A stretch of DNA of 64,000 bases from Acidobacteriota bacterium (GTDB lineage Bacteria > Acidobacteriota > Vicinamibacteria > Fen-336): assembly GCA_016199625.1 (NCBI GenBank), contig JACQGI010000015.1:1-64000 (forward strand). Reading direction: 5' to 3'. The position numbers and the translations under genes are program-made. Positions 57,698 through 64,000 of the stretch are shown here, piece after piece; the stretch's first letter is position 1; each line of letters begins with the position of its first letter. The notes beneath the pieces were generated by a model. That model saw nothing but the letters and a program-made list of their open reading frames with translations. It was not told where the DNA came from and did not search any database.

Positions 57698-58560
57698 CAC
57701 TTCCCCCCCCTCCAGAGCCTGGACTCACGCGCGATGGCGAATCTGCCCTCCTGCGGATCGTATGCGAACGGCACGCCGGTGGGATCCGCGAGGCGGCCCC
57801 CCTCCGGGGGGTCAGCCGCAAGCTCTCGCGAATCCCGCGGCGGACGCCCCTGTCTCTTCCGAAAGCGCTCCACGGCGGCGTTCAGGGATTCCACGGCGTC
57901 GAGGGCATCCAGCCGCCGAAGATTGTCGAGGGCGTTGTCCTTCAGGAAGCCCTCTTCCTCCTGCTCGTAGGTTCGCCTCCAGATCTCCCGAGCGGTCCCG
58001 CGGTCCGCGCTCTTGTCGAGCATCGTCTCGGCCAAGCTCGCGAGCCAGAAAGCCGCGCCGGGAAGCCTCGCGGCTTCGAGGAGCACGGCCGCGCCGCCTT
58101 TCGCATCGCCCAGGAAAAGGTACCGGAAGTAGCCGAGGTCCTGTCGCAGCCGCCAGTCTCGAGGCAGGTTCCGCACGCCCTTCTCGAGGATGCGGATCCC
58201 TGCTTCGGGATCCCCCTTCCCCACCGGCCTGCGCTCACACAGGAAGATGGCGCCGTACTTGTAGGCGATCCTGAGGCGCGGGTCCAGATCCGTGGTGATT
58301 TCGATGAGCGGATGGAGCAGCTCGTACCGCTGGTCCTTCGAGAAGAGCCTCTCGCGGCCGAAGTACTGCACGGTCCGAAGCCAGTAGACGTCAGCCAGCA
58401 GGTATTCGAACCCCGGAACGAGACGCTTCAGCTGTCGTCCCGTTCGGAGATAGAGAATCTCGTCGCGGGGCTCCGGCCGCTCCAGGAGGCCGTCCACCCG
58501 GATCTGGACGAGCGGGACGAGCGGGATCAGGAAGACCCAGAGCGGGCGCGAGGCTCTCAC
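57697..58560 (-). CDS. membrane-anchored repeat protein, PilG-like by position
   Basis: The 287-residue protein has an N-terminal anchor (MRASRPLWVFLIPLVPLVQI) followed by helices that look like TPRs, with the segment FEYLLADVYWLRTVQYFGRE (about residues 51-70) that I recognise from proteins beside ABC transporters in pil loci. In Myxococcus the accessory PilG lies with the PilH/PilI ABC transporter. This could be its counterpart, based on order rather than proven similarity. The GTG start overlaps the permease stop by 4 nt. Confidence 0.65.
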   Translation of the reverse strand: MRASRPLWVFLIPLVPLVQIRVDGLLERPEPRDEILYLRTGRQLKRLVPGFEYLLADVYWLRTVQYFGRERLFSKDQRYELLHPLIEITTDLDPRLRIAYKYGAIFLCERRPVGKGDPEAGIRILEKGVRNLPRDWRLRQDLGYFRYLFLGDAKGGAAVLLEAARLPGAAFWLASLAETMLDKSADRGTAREIWRRTYEQEEEGFLKDNALDNLRRLDALDAVESLNAAVERFRKRQGRPPRDSRELAADPPEGGRLADPTGVPFAYDPQEGRFAIARESRLWRGGK

Positions 58561-59336
58561 GGGAGGTCCTTGTGCCGGAGAGCCGCTTCTGCCAGGCTCA
58601 GGGCCACAGCGCCGTACGCGGCTGCATAGAGGGTTACCCAGGCCAGTCCGGCCCAGGGCACCGGGTCACCGTAGACGACCTGCGCCTTGAAGTCGAAGTT
58701 GCGAAAGTTCGGGACCGCGAAGTAGAGGAGGCGCACGAGCCAGGTCGGCGCGCCAGGAATCACGTCCTGCATGCCGCGAATGACGTCGGAGAACCGGCCC
58801 GCCACCACGAGGCTGAACGTGCACACGGCAGCGAGGACGGAAGACGTCAGCGTGGAGAACAGGAGGGCGAGGGCGACGACGAGCAAGAGGCCGAGGTAGA
58901 GGCCGTAGACGGCCTTGAGCAGCTGGGGTTCCGGGCCACGACCCGTCGCGAACAGCGTGAGGTACAGGCCCGCGGTCATCGCGCCAAGGTTCACGAGGAG
59001 GGTGAACCCCAGCCCGGCGAACTTTCCGAGGAGGAGCTCCCGACGCCGAAGGGGCCTGGAGAGCAGCGGGTGGAGGGATCGGCGATCGATCTCCTTGCTG
59101 ACCAGGCCTACGCCGATGAAGAGGGCGATCAGCGTTCCGAAGATGTCCATGGCCGCGAGGCCGACGTCCTTGACGATCTTCTCGTCCTCCCGGATCGAGA
59201 GCTCCGACAGGAGCAGCCCGGAGAGGGTCATCAAGAACGCGAAGACGACCAGGTTGTAGAGGACGCGCTCGCGGACCGTCTCCCGGTACGTGTTCGAGGC
59301 AACGGCGAGGATGCGGGTCAGTCCTGAAGCTCCCAT
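58557..59336 (-). CDS. ABC-2-type transporter permease, PilI-like by position
   Basis: The 259-residue protein has six membrane helices and the ABC-2 coupling region GLVSKEIDRRSLHPLLSRPL with RRELLLGKFAGL. It forms a transporter with the ATPase encoded just upstream, overlapping it by 19 nt. In the pilR-pilA-pilGHI arrangement of Myxococcus this would be PilI, needed for pilus assembly. The substrate is unknown. Confidence 0.85.
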   Translation of the reverse strand: MGASGLTRILAVASNTYRETVRERVLYNLVVFAFLMTLSGLLLSELSIREDEKIVKDVGLAAMDIFGTLIALFIGVGLVSKEIDRRSLHPLLSRPLRRRELLLGKFAGLGFTLLVNLGAMTAGLYLTLFATGRGPEPQLLKAVYGLYLGLLLVVALALLFSTLTSSVLAAVCTFSLVVAGRFSDVIRGMQDVIPGAPTWLVRLLYFAVPNFRNFDFKAQVVYGDPVPWAGLAWVTLYAAAYGAVALSLAEAALRHKDLP

Positions 59337-60283
59337 GCCCCCTCCCGCGGCGCCACCTCCGCGAGGAAGAAATCCTCGAGCGACTGGCGGATGGGGTTGA
59401 CGGACAGGACCCGCCCCCGCCGGTCCCGGAGGTGCTCGAGAGCCGGCAGCAGGGCCTCCTCGGCGACCTCTAGACGCACGCGCTCCCCGAGCACTTCGTG
59501 TCCCCTGACGCCGGGGGGCCAGCCCCCCAGCGGGTCGAGGTCCCCGCCGGTCGCGAGGACCTCGTAGTGGGAAACGTCCAGGTTCAAGATCTCCGAGAGA
59601 TGGCCGGTCGCCACGAGGCTCCCGGCGCGCAGCACAGCGACGCGGTCACAAAGCGTCTCGGCATCGGAGAGGATGTGAGTCGAGAAGAACACCGTCTTCG
59701 CCTGTCTCCGGAGATCGAGGATGATGTCGCGGACCAGCCGACGGCCAAGCGGGTCCAGGCCCGACATCGGCTCGTCGAGGATGACGAGATCCGGATCGTT
59801 GACGAGTGCCTGCGCGAGCCCGACTCGCTGCAACATCCCCTTGGAGAAGCGGCGCAGGGGAACGTCCGTCGAGTGACCGAGTCCGACCAGCTCGAGGAGC
59901 CTCGCGCAGCGCTCCCTCCGCACCGAAACAGGCAGCCCGCAGAGGCGCCCCACGTAATCGAGGTACTCGCGCGCCGTCAGGTAGTCGTAGAAGTACGGCT
60001 GTTCGGGGAGATAGCCGGCCCGGTACTTCCAGGAGAGATCCTCCAGTGGCGCTCCCAGAATCGTGGCTGACCCACTGTCGGGAAAGACGAGACCCATGAG
60101 GATCTTCAAAGTCGTCGTCTTGCCTGAACCGTTGGGTCCGAGGTACCCGAAGATCTCCCCGCGCCGGACGGTGAGGCTGAGGTCCTTGAGGGCCGGCCGC
60201 AAGCGCGCGCGCAAGTGGCCGGCGCGGTAGGACTTGCTCAGGTTGCGGACTTCGAGGACGACTTCCGCCGGGGTGCCTGACAT
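59318..60283 (-). CDS. ABC transporter ATP-binding protein, PilH-like by position
   Basis: The 321-residue ATPase has Walker A GPNGSGKTTT, Q-loop LPEQ, signature RFSKGMLQRVGLAQAL, Walker B DLVILDEP and the switch STHIL, plus a C-terminal extension (about 225-321). It belongs to the group coupled to ABC-2 permeases. ATG 60283 lies 7 nt after a TATATT -10 with no Shine-Dalgarno site, so it may have its own leaderless transcript in addition to the pilA-initiated one. Confidence 0.88.
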   Translation of the reverse strand: MSGTPAEVVLEVRNLSKSYRAGHLRARLRPALKDLSLTVRRGEIFGYLGPNGSGKTTTLKILMGLVFPDSGSATILGAPLEDLSWKYRAGYLPEQPYFYDYLTAREYLDYVGRLCGLPVSVRRERCARLLELVGLGHSTDVPLRRFSKGMLQRVGLAQALVNDPDLVILDEPMSGLDPLGRRLVRDIILDLRRQAKTVFFSTHILSDAETLCDRVAVLRAGSLVATGHLSEILNLDVSHYEVLATGGDLDPLGGWPPGVRGHEVLGERVRLEVAEEALLPALEHLRDRRGRVLSVNPIRQSLEDFFLAEVAPREGAWELQD

Positions 60284-60290
60284 CGAGAAA

Positions 60291-60296
60291 AATATA
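60291..60296 (-). promoter_or_regulatory. -10 element before ABC ATPase gene
   Basis: TATATT on the minus strand, followed by a T-rich 7-nt spacer and ATG 60283. The -35 region is poor. Confidence 0.42.
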
Positions 60297-60312
60297 GCAC
60301 ACCCCGGCGGGT

Positions 60313-62202
60313 TCACGGGGAAGCGCCGCCTGCCGCGGGCGCGTCCTCCAGGCAGATCGAGGTCAGGAAGTGTCCGAGGGAACGGTGATCCGGCGTGGCG
60401 TCCCTGCGACCGTGGATGGCCCCACGAAAGCCAGGCACGAACGCCGGCGCTCTCTCGATCCGGACGCGGGCGACTGAACCGATCGGACGACCCGCCGTCG
60501 AGCCGGAGAAGGAGAAAGGTCCGCCTGGGACGCTCTCGTCGATGAGCCGCTCCTCGCCGAGGGAGACGACGAGGCGGGCGCTGGCTGCGTCCCTCTTCGT
60601 GCCGGTCACCCGCAGCGCGACCCGCCGGCCACCGCGCGGCGGCACCAGGAGCGCCGTGGCCGAAGGGCCGGACCAGCGACCCCCTTCGTCGGCGGGGTAC
60701 CAACCCTCGAGGAGCTGCTGACCCGCGGCCGGGGAGGCTAGGTCGAGGCACGTCTTGAAGCTCCGCGGCTCCTCCCAGCCCAGCAGCCCGCCGGGCTCGG
60801 CGTCGGGCGGCGGCCCGATCCGCACGGGAATGCCCCGCGCCTCGGACGCACCGGCGTCCACGTAACCGAGGGCCGCGATCGCTTCCCGGTCCACTCCCTC
60901 TGGGCTCACGGCCCGCGGCAGGGCGTGCGCCACGAGCTCGTTGTGGAGGGCGGCCAGCCGCGCCGAGAGGGCCTCGAAAGACGATGGGGTCACGAGAGGG
61001 AGGCGATTGCGCACCTGGGCCGGATCCTCCACCAGGTCGAACAGCTCCTTCAGATGGGGGTATCTTCCGAGGACGACCATCTCGCCGCCCCGCCGCAGCC
61101 CGAGGAAATGGCATCCGCCCACGTCCAGGTGGAGAACGAACTCCCTCTGCCCCGGCTCGTGACGGCGCCCCGTCCACAGGAAGTCCGCGATGCTCCTCCC
61201 GTCCACCGCCGGCGCGGCCCCGCCGGCACCGAGGAGATCCAACACCGTGGGAACGACGTCCATCAGGCTTGCGAGGCCGTGGCGCGTGCCGGCCGGGACC
61301 CCACGCGGGTAGTGGAAGATCAGGGGGACGCGAAGGACCTCGTCGTAGAGCGTCTGTCCGTGCCCCATGCGCCCGTGCTCCTCGAACTCCTCGCCGTGGT
61401 CGGACACCACGACCGTCAGCGTCGACTCCATGAGCCCCTTGGCTTCGAGCGCCGCCAGCAGCCTTCCGATGCTTCGATCGACACGGACGATCTCTCCGTC
61501 GTACAGATCCGCGGCGTCCTCCAGGAAGTCCCTCGGGCGCGTCATCAAGGTGGGCATCTCGAGGTCCTGGATCGCGATCGGGGCTCGTGGACGTGTCAGG
61601 AGCGAGGCACCCCAGGCAGGGGGCTCGTACGGGGCATGGGGATCCAGATAGTGCACGAACAGAAAGAAGGGGATCCGCAGACTCCCCAGGCGGCTCAAGG
61701 CCTCGCGCTCGACGTGCTCGGCCGAGGCGAACGGGCCGTAGCCGAGGTCCTGCATGTACGCGGACTCGTCGAAACCCTGCGTCATGCCGTACCCGTTCGC
61801 AGAGAACCCGTTCGCAGTGACCGCGATGGAAACGTATCCCTTCTCCTTCAAGATCTCTGCGAGGGTGCGGGCCTTCTCGGGCAGGCGGTCACGCATCCCT
61901 ACGGTCTGATGGCGCAGCGGATGCAGGCCGGTGAGGAGCGTTGCCACGGCGGGCTTGGTCCACGACGTCGGAGACAGGCCGTCGACGGCCGCACCCTCCG
62001 AAGCGAGGCGGGTCAGCGTGGGAGCCGTCTCACGGCGATAACCATAGGCCGCGAGGTGGTCCTGGCGAAGCGTGTCGATCAGGATGAGGACGAGGTTGCG
62101 GGCCGGACCTGGCGAACGCGGGGAGGAGCGTGCGCGCCACCCCTCACAGCCTGCGAGGGCCAGCAGGAGAAGAGCGGTGCCCCGGACGCTGTTACGGGCC
62201 AA
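60313..62202 (-). CDS. sulfatase/alkaline-phosphatase-superfamily lipoprotein with Thr at the nucleophile position
   Basis: The 629-residue protein begins with a lipoprotein signal ending in ALAGC (Cys19). The catalytic domain has the metal ligand Asp43 in LILIDTLRQDH and DHGEEFEEHG later. The nucleophile position is Thr82 in TSWTKPAVATLLTG, where sulfatases have Cys or Ser, as in phosphoethanolamine or phosphoglycerol transferases. A C-terminal beta-sandwich (about 490-629), containing LEGWYPADEGGRWSG, follows. TTG 62202 is used because it begins the lipoprotein signal, 4 nt after the pilA2 stop. Its target may be the pilins or a surface glycan. Confidence 0.8.
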   Translation of the reverse strand: MARNSVRGTALLLLALAGCEGWRARSSPRSPGPARNLVLILIDTLRQDHLAAYGYRRETAPTLTRLASEGAAVDGLSPTSWTKPAVATLLTGLHPLRHQTVGMRDRLPEKARTLAEILKEKGYVSIAVTANGFSANGYGMTQGFDESAYMQDLGYGPFASAEHVEREALSRLGSLRIPFFLFVHYLDPHAPYEPPAWGASLLTRPRAPIAIQDLEMPTLMTRPRDFLEDAADLYDGEIVRVDRSIGRLLAALEAKGLMESTLTVVVSDHGEEFEEHGRMGHGQTLYDEVLRVPLIFHYPRGVPAGTRHGLASLMDVVPTVLDLLGAGGAAPAVDGRSIADFLWTGRRHEPGQREFVLHLDVGGCHFLGLRRGGEMVVLGRYPHLKELFDLVEDPAQVRNRLPLVTPSSFEALSARLAALHNELVAHALPRAVSPEGVDREAIAALGYVDAGASEARGIPVRIGPPPDAEPGGLLGWEEPRSFKTCLDLASPAAGQQLLEGWYPADEGGRWSGPSATALLVPPRGGRRVALRVTGTKRDAASARLVVSLGEERLIDESVPGGPFSFSGSTAGRPIGSVARVRIERAPAFVPGFRGAIHGRRDATPDHRSLGHFLTSICLEDAPAAGGASP

Positions 62203-62206
62203 AGGG

Positions 62207-62731
62207 CTAGCGCATCGCGGGGCAGGTCCCCGGCACGCGTACACCCGCGGGGTTGCAGCAGTCCACGTTACCGATCGTCTCACCGATCACGCCGCCAGCG
62301 TCCCCCCCGAAGCTCCGCACCCCCGTGCGGTTGGGGATCGTGGGCTTGGCCTGGTAGCAGAACTCGTCCCGATCGCCCGCCTGCGCCCCACCCGGCACGG
62401 GTCCGTACAGGGAGGTCCGGTCGTAGCCCGACTTGCTGGCCGCGCTGGCGATCAGCACGTCCAGGAACGGGGGTGCCGTCGCACTGTAACCCGGGATGCA
62501 GTTCGCGTCGGCTGGGGTCGATAGGCACGTCAACACGCCGTAGTGTCCGGCGTTCGAGTGATGATACGTGTACTGGGCGGAGATGACCGTACGGATGTCG
62601 CCGATCGTGGCGGACTCGTTGGCCGAGACCCGCGCACGCAGCAAGCCCGGGATCGCGATCGCCGCGATGATCCCGATGATCGCGACGACGATCAGCAACT
62701 CGATGAGCGTGAAACCCTTCGGCGCCCTCAA
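62207..62731 (-). CDS. pilA: type IV pilin, second copy
   Basis: The 174-residue prepilin has a six-residue leader (cut after Gly6) and the N-domain FTLIELLIVVAIIGIIAAIA with Glu at +5. The globular part has six cysteines at positions matching those of the neighbouring pilin, ending VDCCNPAGVRVPGTCPAMR. The start is TTG with a GGGGGAG site. The gap from pilA1 is 118 nt and contains no good promoter. It is likely co-transcribed and weakly translated as a minor or alternative pilin. Confidence 0.9.
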   Translation of the reverse strand: MRAPKGFTLIELLIVVAIIGIIAAIAIPGLLRARVSANESATIGDIRTVISAQYTYHHSNAGHYGVLTCLSTPADANCIPGYSATAPPFLDVLIASAASKSGYDRTSLYGPVPGGAQAGDRDEFCYQAKPTIPNRTGVRSFGGDAGGVIGETIGNVDCCNPAGVRVPGTCPAMR

Positions 62732-62813
62732 GGCTCCCCCCCGATCGAGAACCCACGGCTGCTTGCGGTTGGCAATCGAAGCCAGGCGAGACGCCGAGAG
62801 AGGGGCTGAGTCG

Positions 62814-62823
62814 CCCCCCCCCC
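62814..62823. repeat. ten-base homopolymer (C on plus strand)
   Basis: A C10/G10 tract in the spacer between pilA1 and pilA2, outside any gene. It is long enough to slip during replication, and sits in the leader of pilA2. Confidence 0.9.
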
Positions 62824-62849
62824 GGCCACGCGAACGAACGGGCGCGAAG

Positions 62850-63413
62850 CTACTGCATCGCCGGGCAGACCGGCTGGATCCCCACAGGCGCTACGCCACC
62901 CGCACAGCAGTCAACCCCACCAGCCGTCGAGTCACCGATGATCCCGTTGGCATCTCCGCCCATGCTGCGGACGCCGGTGCGGTTCTGGATGATGGCCGTC
63001 GTCGCGAAGCAGAAGCTGTCCACCTCACCGGCGGCTGGCGCCGGCAGTACCGCGCCCGGATAGTACGCGCGATTGTACCCGGACTTGGGGGCGCCGAAGC
63101 CTCCTCCGGGCGTCGAGCCGAGGCTGGCATCGATGAACGTCGGGGCTGTCGCGGCGTAGTTGGGGATGCAACCAGCGCCGGACGGGGTGGAGAGGCAAGT
63201 CATGCCCGGTGCGTAGCCTTGCCTGCTCGGTGTCGACGATTGGTAGGTCGCCTGGGACGACAGCACTGTGCGGATGTCGCCCACGGTGGCCGCCTCGTTG
63301 GCGGAGACCCGAGCGCGCAGCAGGCTCGGGATGGCAATCGCCGCGATGATTCCGATGATCGCGACGACGATCAGCAACTCGATCAGCGTGAAACCCTTTT
63401 GCTTGTCAGTCAT
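62850..63413 (-). CDS. pilA: major type IV pilin
   Basis: The 187-residue prepilin has a seven-residue leader (MTDKQKG) and the N-domain FTLIELLIVVAIIGIIAAIA, followed by ARVSANEAATVGDIRT, typical of acidobacterial and deltaproteobacterial pilins. Six cysteines are present, ending VDCCAGGVAPVGIQPVCPAMQ. ATG 63413 has a strong AGGAGGAG site. A sigma-54 promoter with UAS and IHF-like site stands upstream, and pilR lies next to it. This is probably the structural pilin. Confidence 0.95.
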   Translation of the reverse strand: MTDKQKGFTLIELLIVVAIIGIIAAIAIPSLLRARVSANEAATVGDIRTVLSSQATYQSSTPSRQGYAPGMTCLSTPSGAGCIPNYAATAPTFIDASLGSTPGGGFGAPKSGYNRAYYPGAVLPAPAAGEVDSFCFATTAIIQNRTGVRSMGGDANGIIGDSTAGGVDCCAGGVAPVGIQPVCPAMQ

Positions 63414-63466
63414 CGAGACTCCTCCTGGCCAGTTTGCGCAAATGGCTTGAGCCGATCCCCTGAGCC

Positions 63467-63482
63467 TGCAAAGCCGGTGCCG
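63467..63482 (-). promoter_or_regulatory. sigma-54 promoter of pilA
   Basis: On the minus strand, CGGCAC-N5-TTGCA matches the -24/-12 consensus (TGGCAC-N5-TTGCA) at all but the first base, with the invariant GG and GC correctly spaced. The predicted start near 63456 gives a 43-nt leader with a strong Shine-Dalgarno site. Confidence 0.8.
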
Positions 63483-63497
63483 ATCAGCAACGCGATG

Positions 63498-63510
63498 TAA
63501 CACATTCATT
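63498..63510 (-). promoter_or_regulatory. IHF-like site between UAS and sigma-54 promoter
   Basis: AATGAATGTGTTA on the minus strand matches WATCARNNNNTTR at all fixed positions but one. It lies at about -42 to -54, in an AT-rich patch that also holds a TATAAT (63513-63508). Bending here would bring the activator to the promoter. Confidence 0.45.
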
Positions 63511-63547
63511 ATAAAGTCCTTATGCTACAGCCTTCGGGGATGGCTCG

Positions 63548-63572
63548 GTGACACTCCGTGACACTTGTGACA
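63548..63572 (-). promoter_or_regulatory. three TGTCAC boxes, probable PilR upstream activating site
   Basis: GTGACA occurs at 63548, 63558 and 63567 (TGTCAC on the minus strand), at 10- and 9-bp spacing, about -92 to -116 from the predicted pilA start. From memory, P. aeruginosa PilR binds (C/G)TGTC repeats at about -80 to -120. Their location just before pilA fits an activator site. Confidence 0.65.
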
Positions 63573-63579
63573 TTTTTTG

Positions 63580-64000
63580 TCAGCCCTCGCCCTGTAGCCG
63601 ATGCTTATGAATGAGGTAGCGCAGGGATCGGGGGGTCACGCCGAGCAGCCGGCACGCCCTGCCCCGGTCCCCGGCCGCCAGGCCAAGGGCCCGCCGCACG
63701 AGGCCGCCCTCGTGAGTCCGGAGGTGATCGTCGAGGCTGAAGCCCTCACGCAGCTCGTCTGCCGAAGGGTGACGGGCGTCGGTCAAGAGGGCTTCCGGCA
63801 GCCGCTCCACGAGGACCGTGGGGGTGATCTCGAGGGCGACCGCGCGCTCCACGACGTTCTCGAGCTCGCGAACGTTCCCCGGCCACGAATAGGCCTGCAG
63901 CTTCCCCATCGCCTCGCTCGAGATCCTCGTGACGCTCTTGCCCATCTCCTCGGAGAACCGCCCCAGGAAGTGCTCGGTCAGGAGCGGGATGTCCTCGCGG
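63580..64000 (-). CDS. pilR: NtrC-family activator, PilR-like, C-terminal part only
   Basis: About 140 residues are visible, the N-terminal part lying beyond the window edge. They include REDIPLLTEHFLGRFSEEMG, the sigma-54-activator sequence SWPGNVRELENVVERAVALE, and a Fis-type helix-turn-helix near the C-terminus (GDRGRACRLLGVTPRSLRYL). Position next to pilA, the TGTCAC boxes and the sigma-54 promoter support PilR. Whether a receiver domain and pilS lie upstream cannot be seen. Confidence 0.85.
   Translation of the reverse strand, partial: REDIPLLTEHFLGRFSEEMGKSVTRISSEAMGKLQAYSWPGNVRELENVVERAVALEITPTVLVERLPEALLTDARHPSADELREGFSLDDHLRTHEGGLVRRALGLAAGDRGRACRLLGVTPRSLRYLIHKHRLQGEG

Noticed and set aside
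62771-62786. TGGC-N5-TTGC before pilA2, as a second sigma-54 promoter
   Set aside because: The spacing between TGGC and TTGC is 2 nt too short for the -24/-12 geometry.
63548-63572. GTGACA repeats as iterons of an origin or as a CRISPR array
   Set aside because: Only three 6-bp units, no DnaA boxes, no spacers and no cas genes; the place before a sigma-54 promoter fits an activator site.

Overview
The window is a GC-rich (roughly 70 percent by eye), almost fully coding bacterial chromosome segment. No tRNA, rRNA, CRISPR array, insertion sequence or integrase was seen, and no stretch over 300 bases lacks a gene. Gene content (NfeD/slipin, DUF4388, SPOR, TatA/C, DUF2339/DUF3999, class III pilins with ANE(A/S)AT(V/I)GDIRT-type N domains, YfhO proteins, an archaeal-type ProRS) suggests a Gram-negative, non-proteobacterial or deltaproteobacteria-like soil lineage, for example Acidobacteriota. 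That placement is inference from gene style, not a phylogeny.

Layout. 0-5.7 kb: an nfeD-slipin-DUF4388-SPOR operon diverges from tatA-tatC. 5.3-20.5 kb: housekeeping genes (DUF192, DUF3999/DUF2339 membrane pair, exported-looking Pcm, proS, terC, nadB, aroB, a COG2403-type GTPase with argF, and a MobA-like nucleotidyltransferase). 20.5-27.4 kb: one minus-strand operon (zinc-ribbon/TPR protein, coiled-coil secreted protein, NtrC-type response regulator, GT4, TMTC-like TPR membrane protein, GT2). 27.6-37.0 kb: a type IV pilus operon reading pilD, sensor kinase, fimT, pilV, pilW, pilX, pilY1. 37.1-57.1 kb: a surface-glycan region with a GT-C-like protein, GDP-fucose synthase, a methyltransferase-GT2 fusion, two more methyltransferases, two divergent membrane/spermidine-synthase-like proteins, three YfhO paralogues and an ArnT-like TPR protein. 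57.1-64 kb: the pilin locus, reading pilR (cut by the window edge), pilA1, pilA2, sulfatase-like lipoprotein, ABC ATPase, ABC permease, a membrane-anchored repeat protein and a TlpA-like redoxin. The order pilR-pilA-ABC resembles the Myxococcus pilR-pilA-pilGHI arrangement.

How it fits together. Pilins, minor pilins, tip protein and prepilin peptidase form a type IV pilus system. The pilA1 upstream region carries a textbook sigma-54 layout: three (G/A)TGTCAC boxes at about -92 to -116, an IHF-like site, and a CGGCAC-N5-TTGCA core promoter 43 nt upstream of the pilin start. The intervening glycan genes could build a surface polysaccharide or decorate pilins; the sequence alone does not decide between these.

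A second theme is transcription start style. About ten genes have a TAnnnT-like -10 element ending only 5-8 nt before the start codon, usually with no Shine-Dalgarno sequence. This predicts widespread leaderless mRNAs at operon heads, while operon-internal genes use Shine-Dalgarno sites or 4-nt stop/start overlaps.
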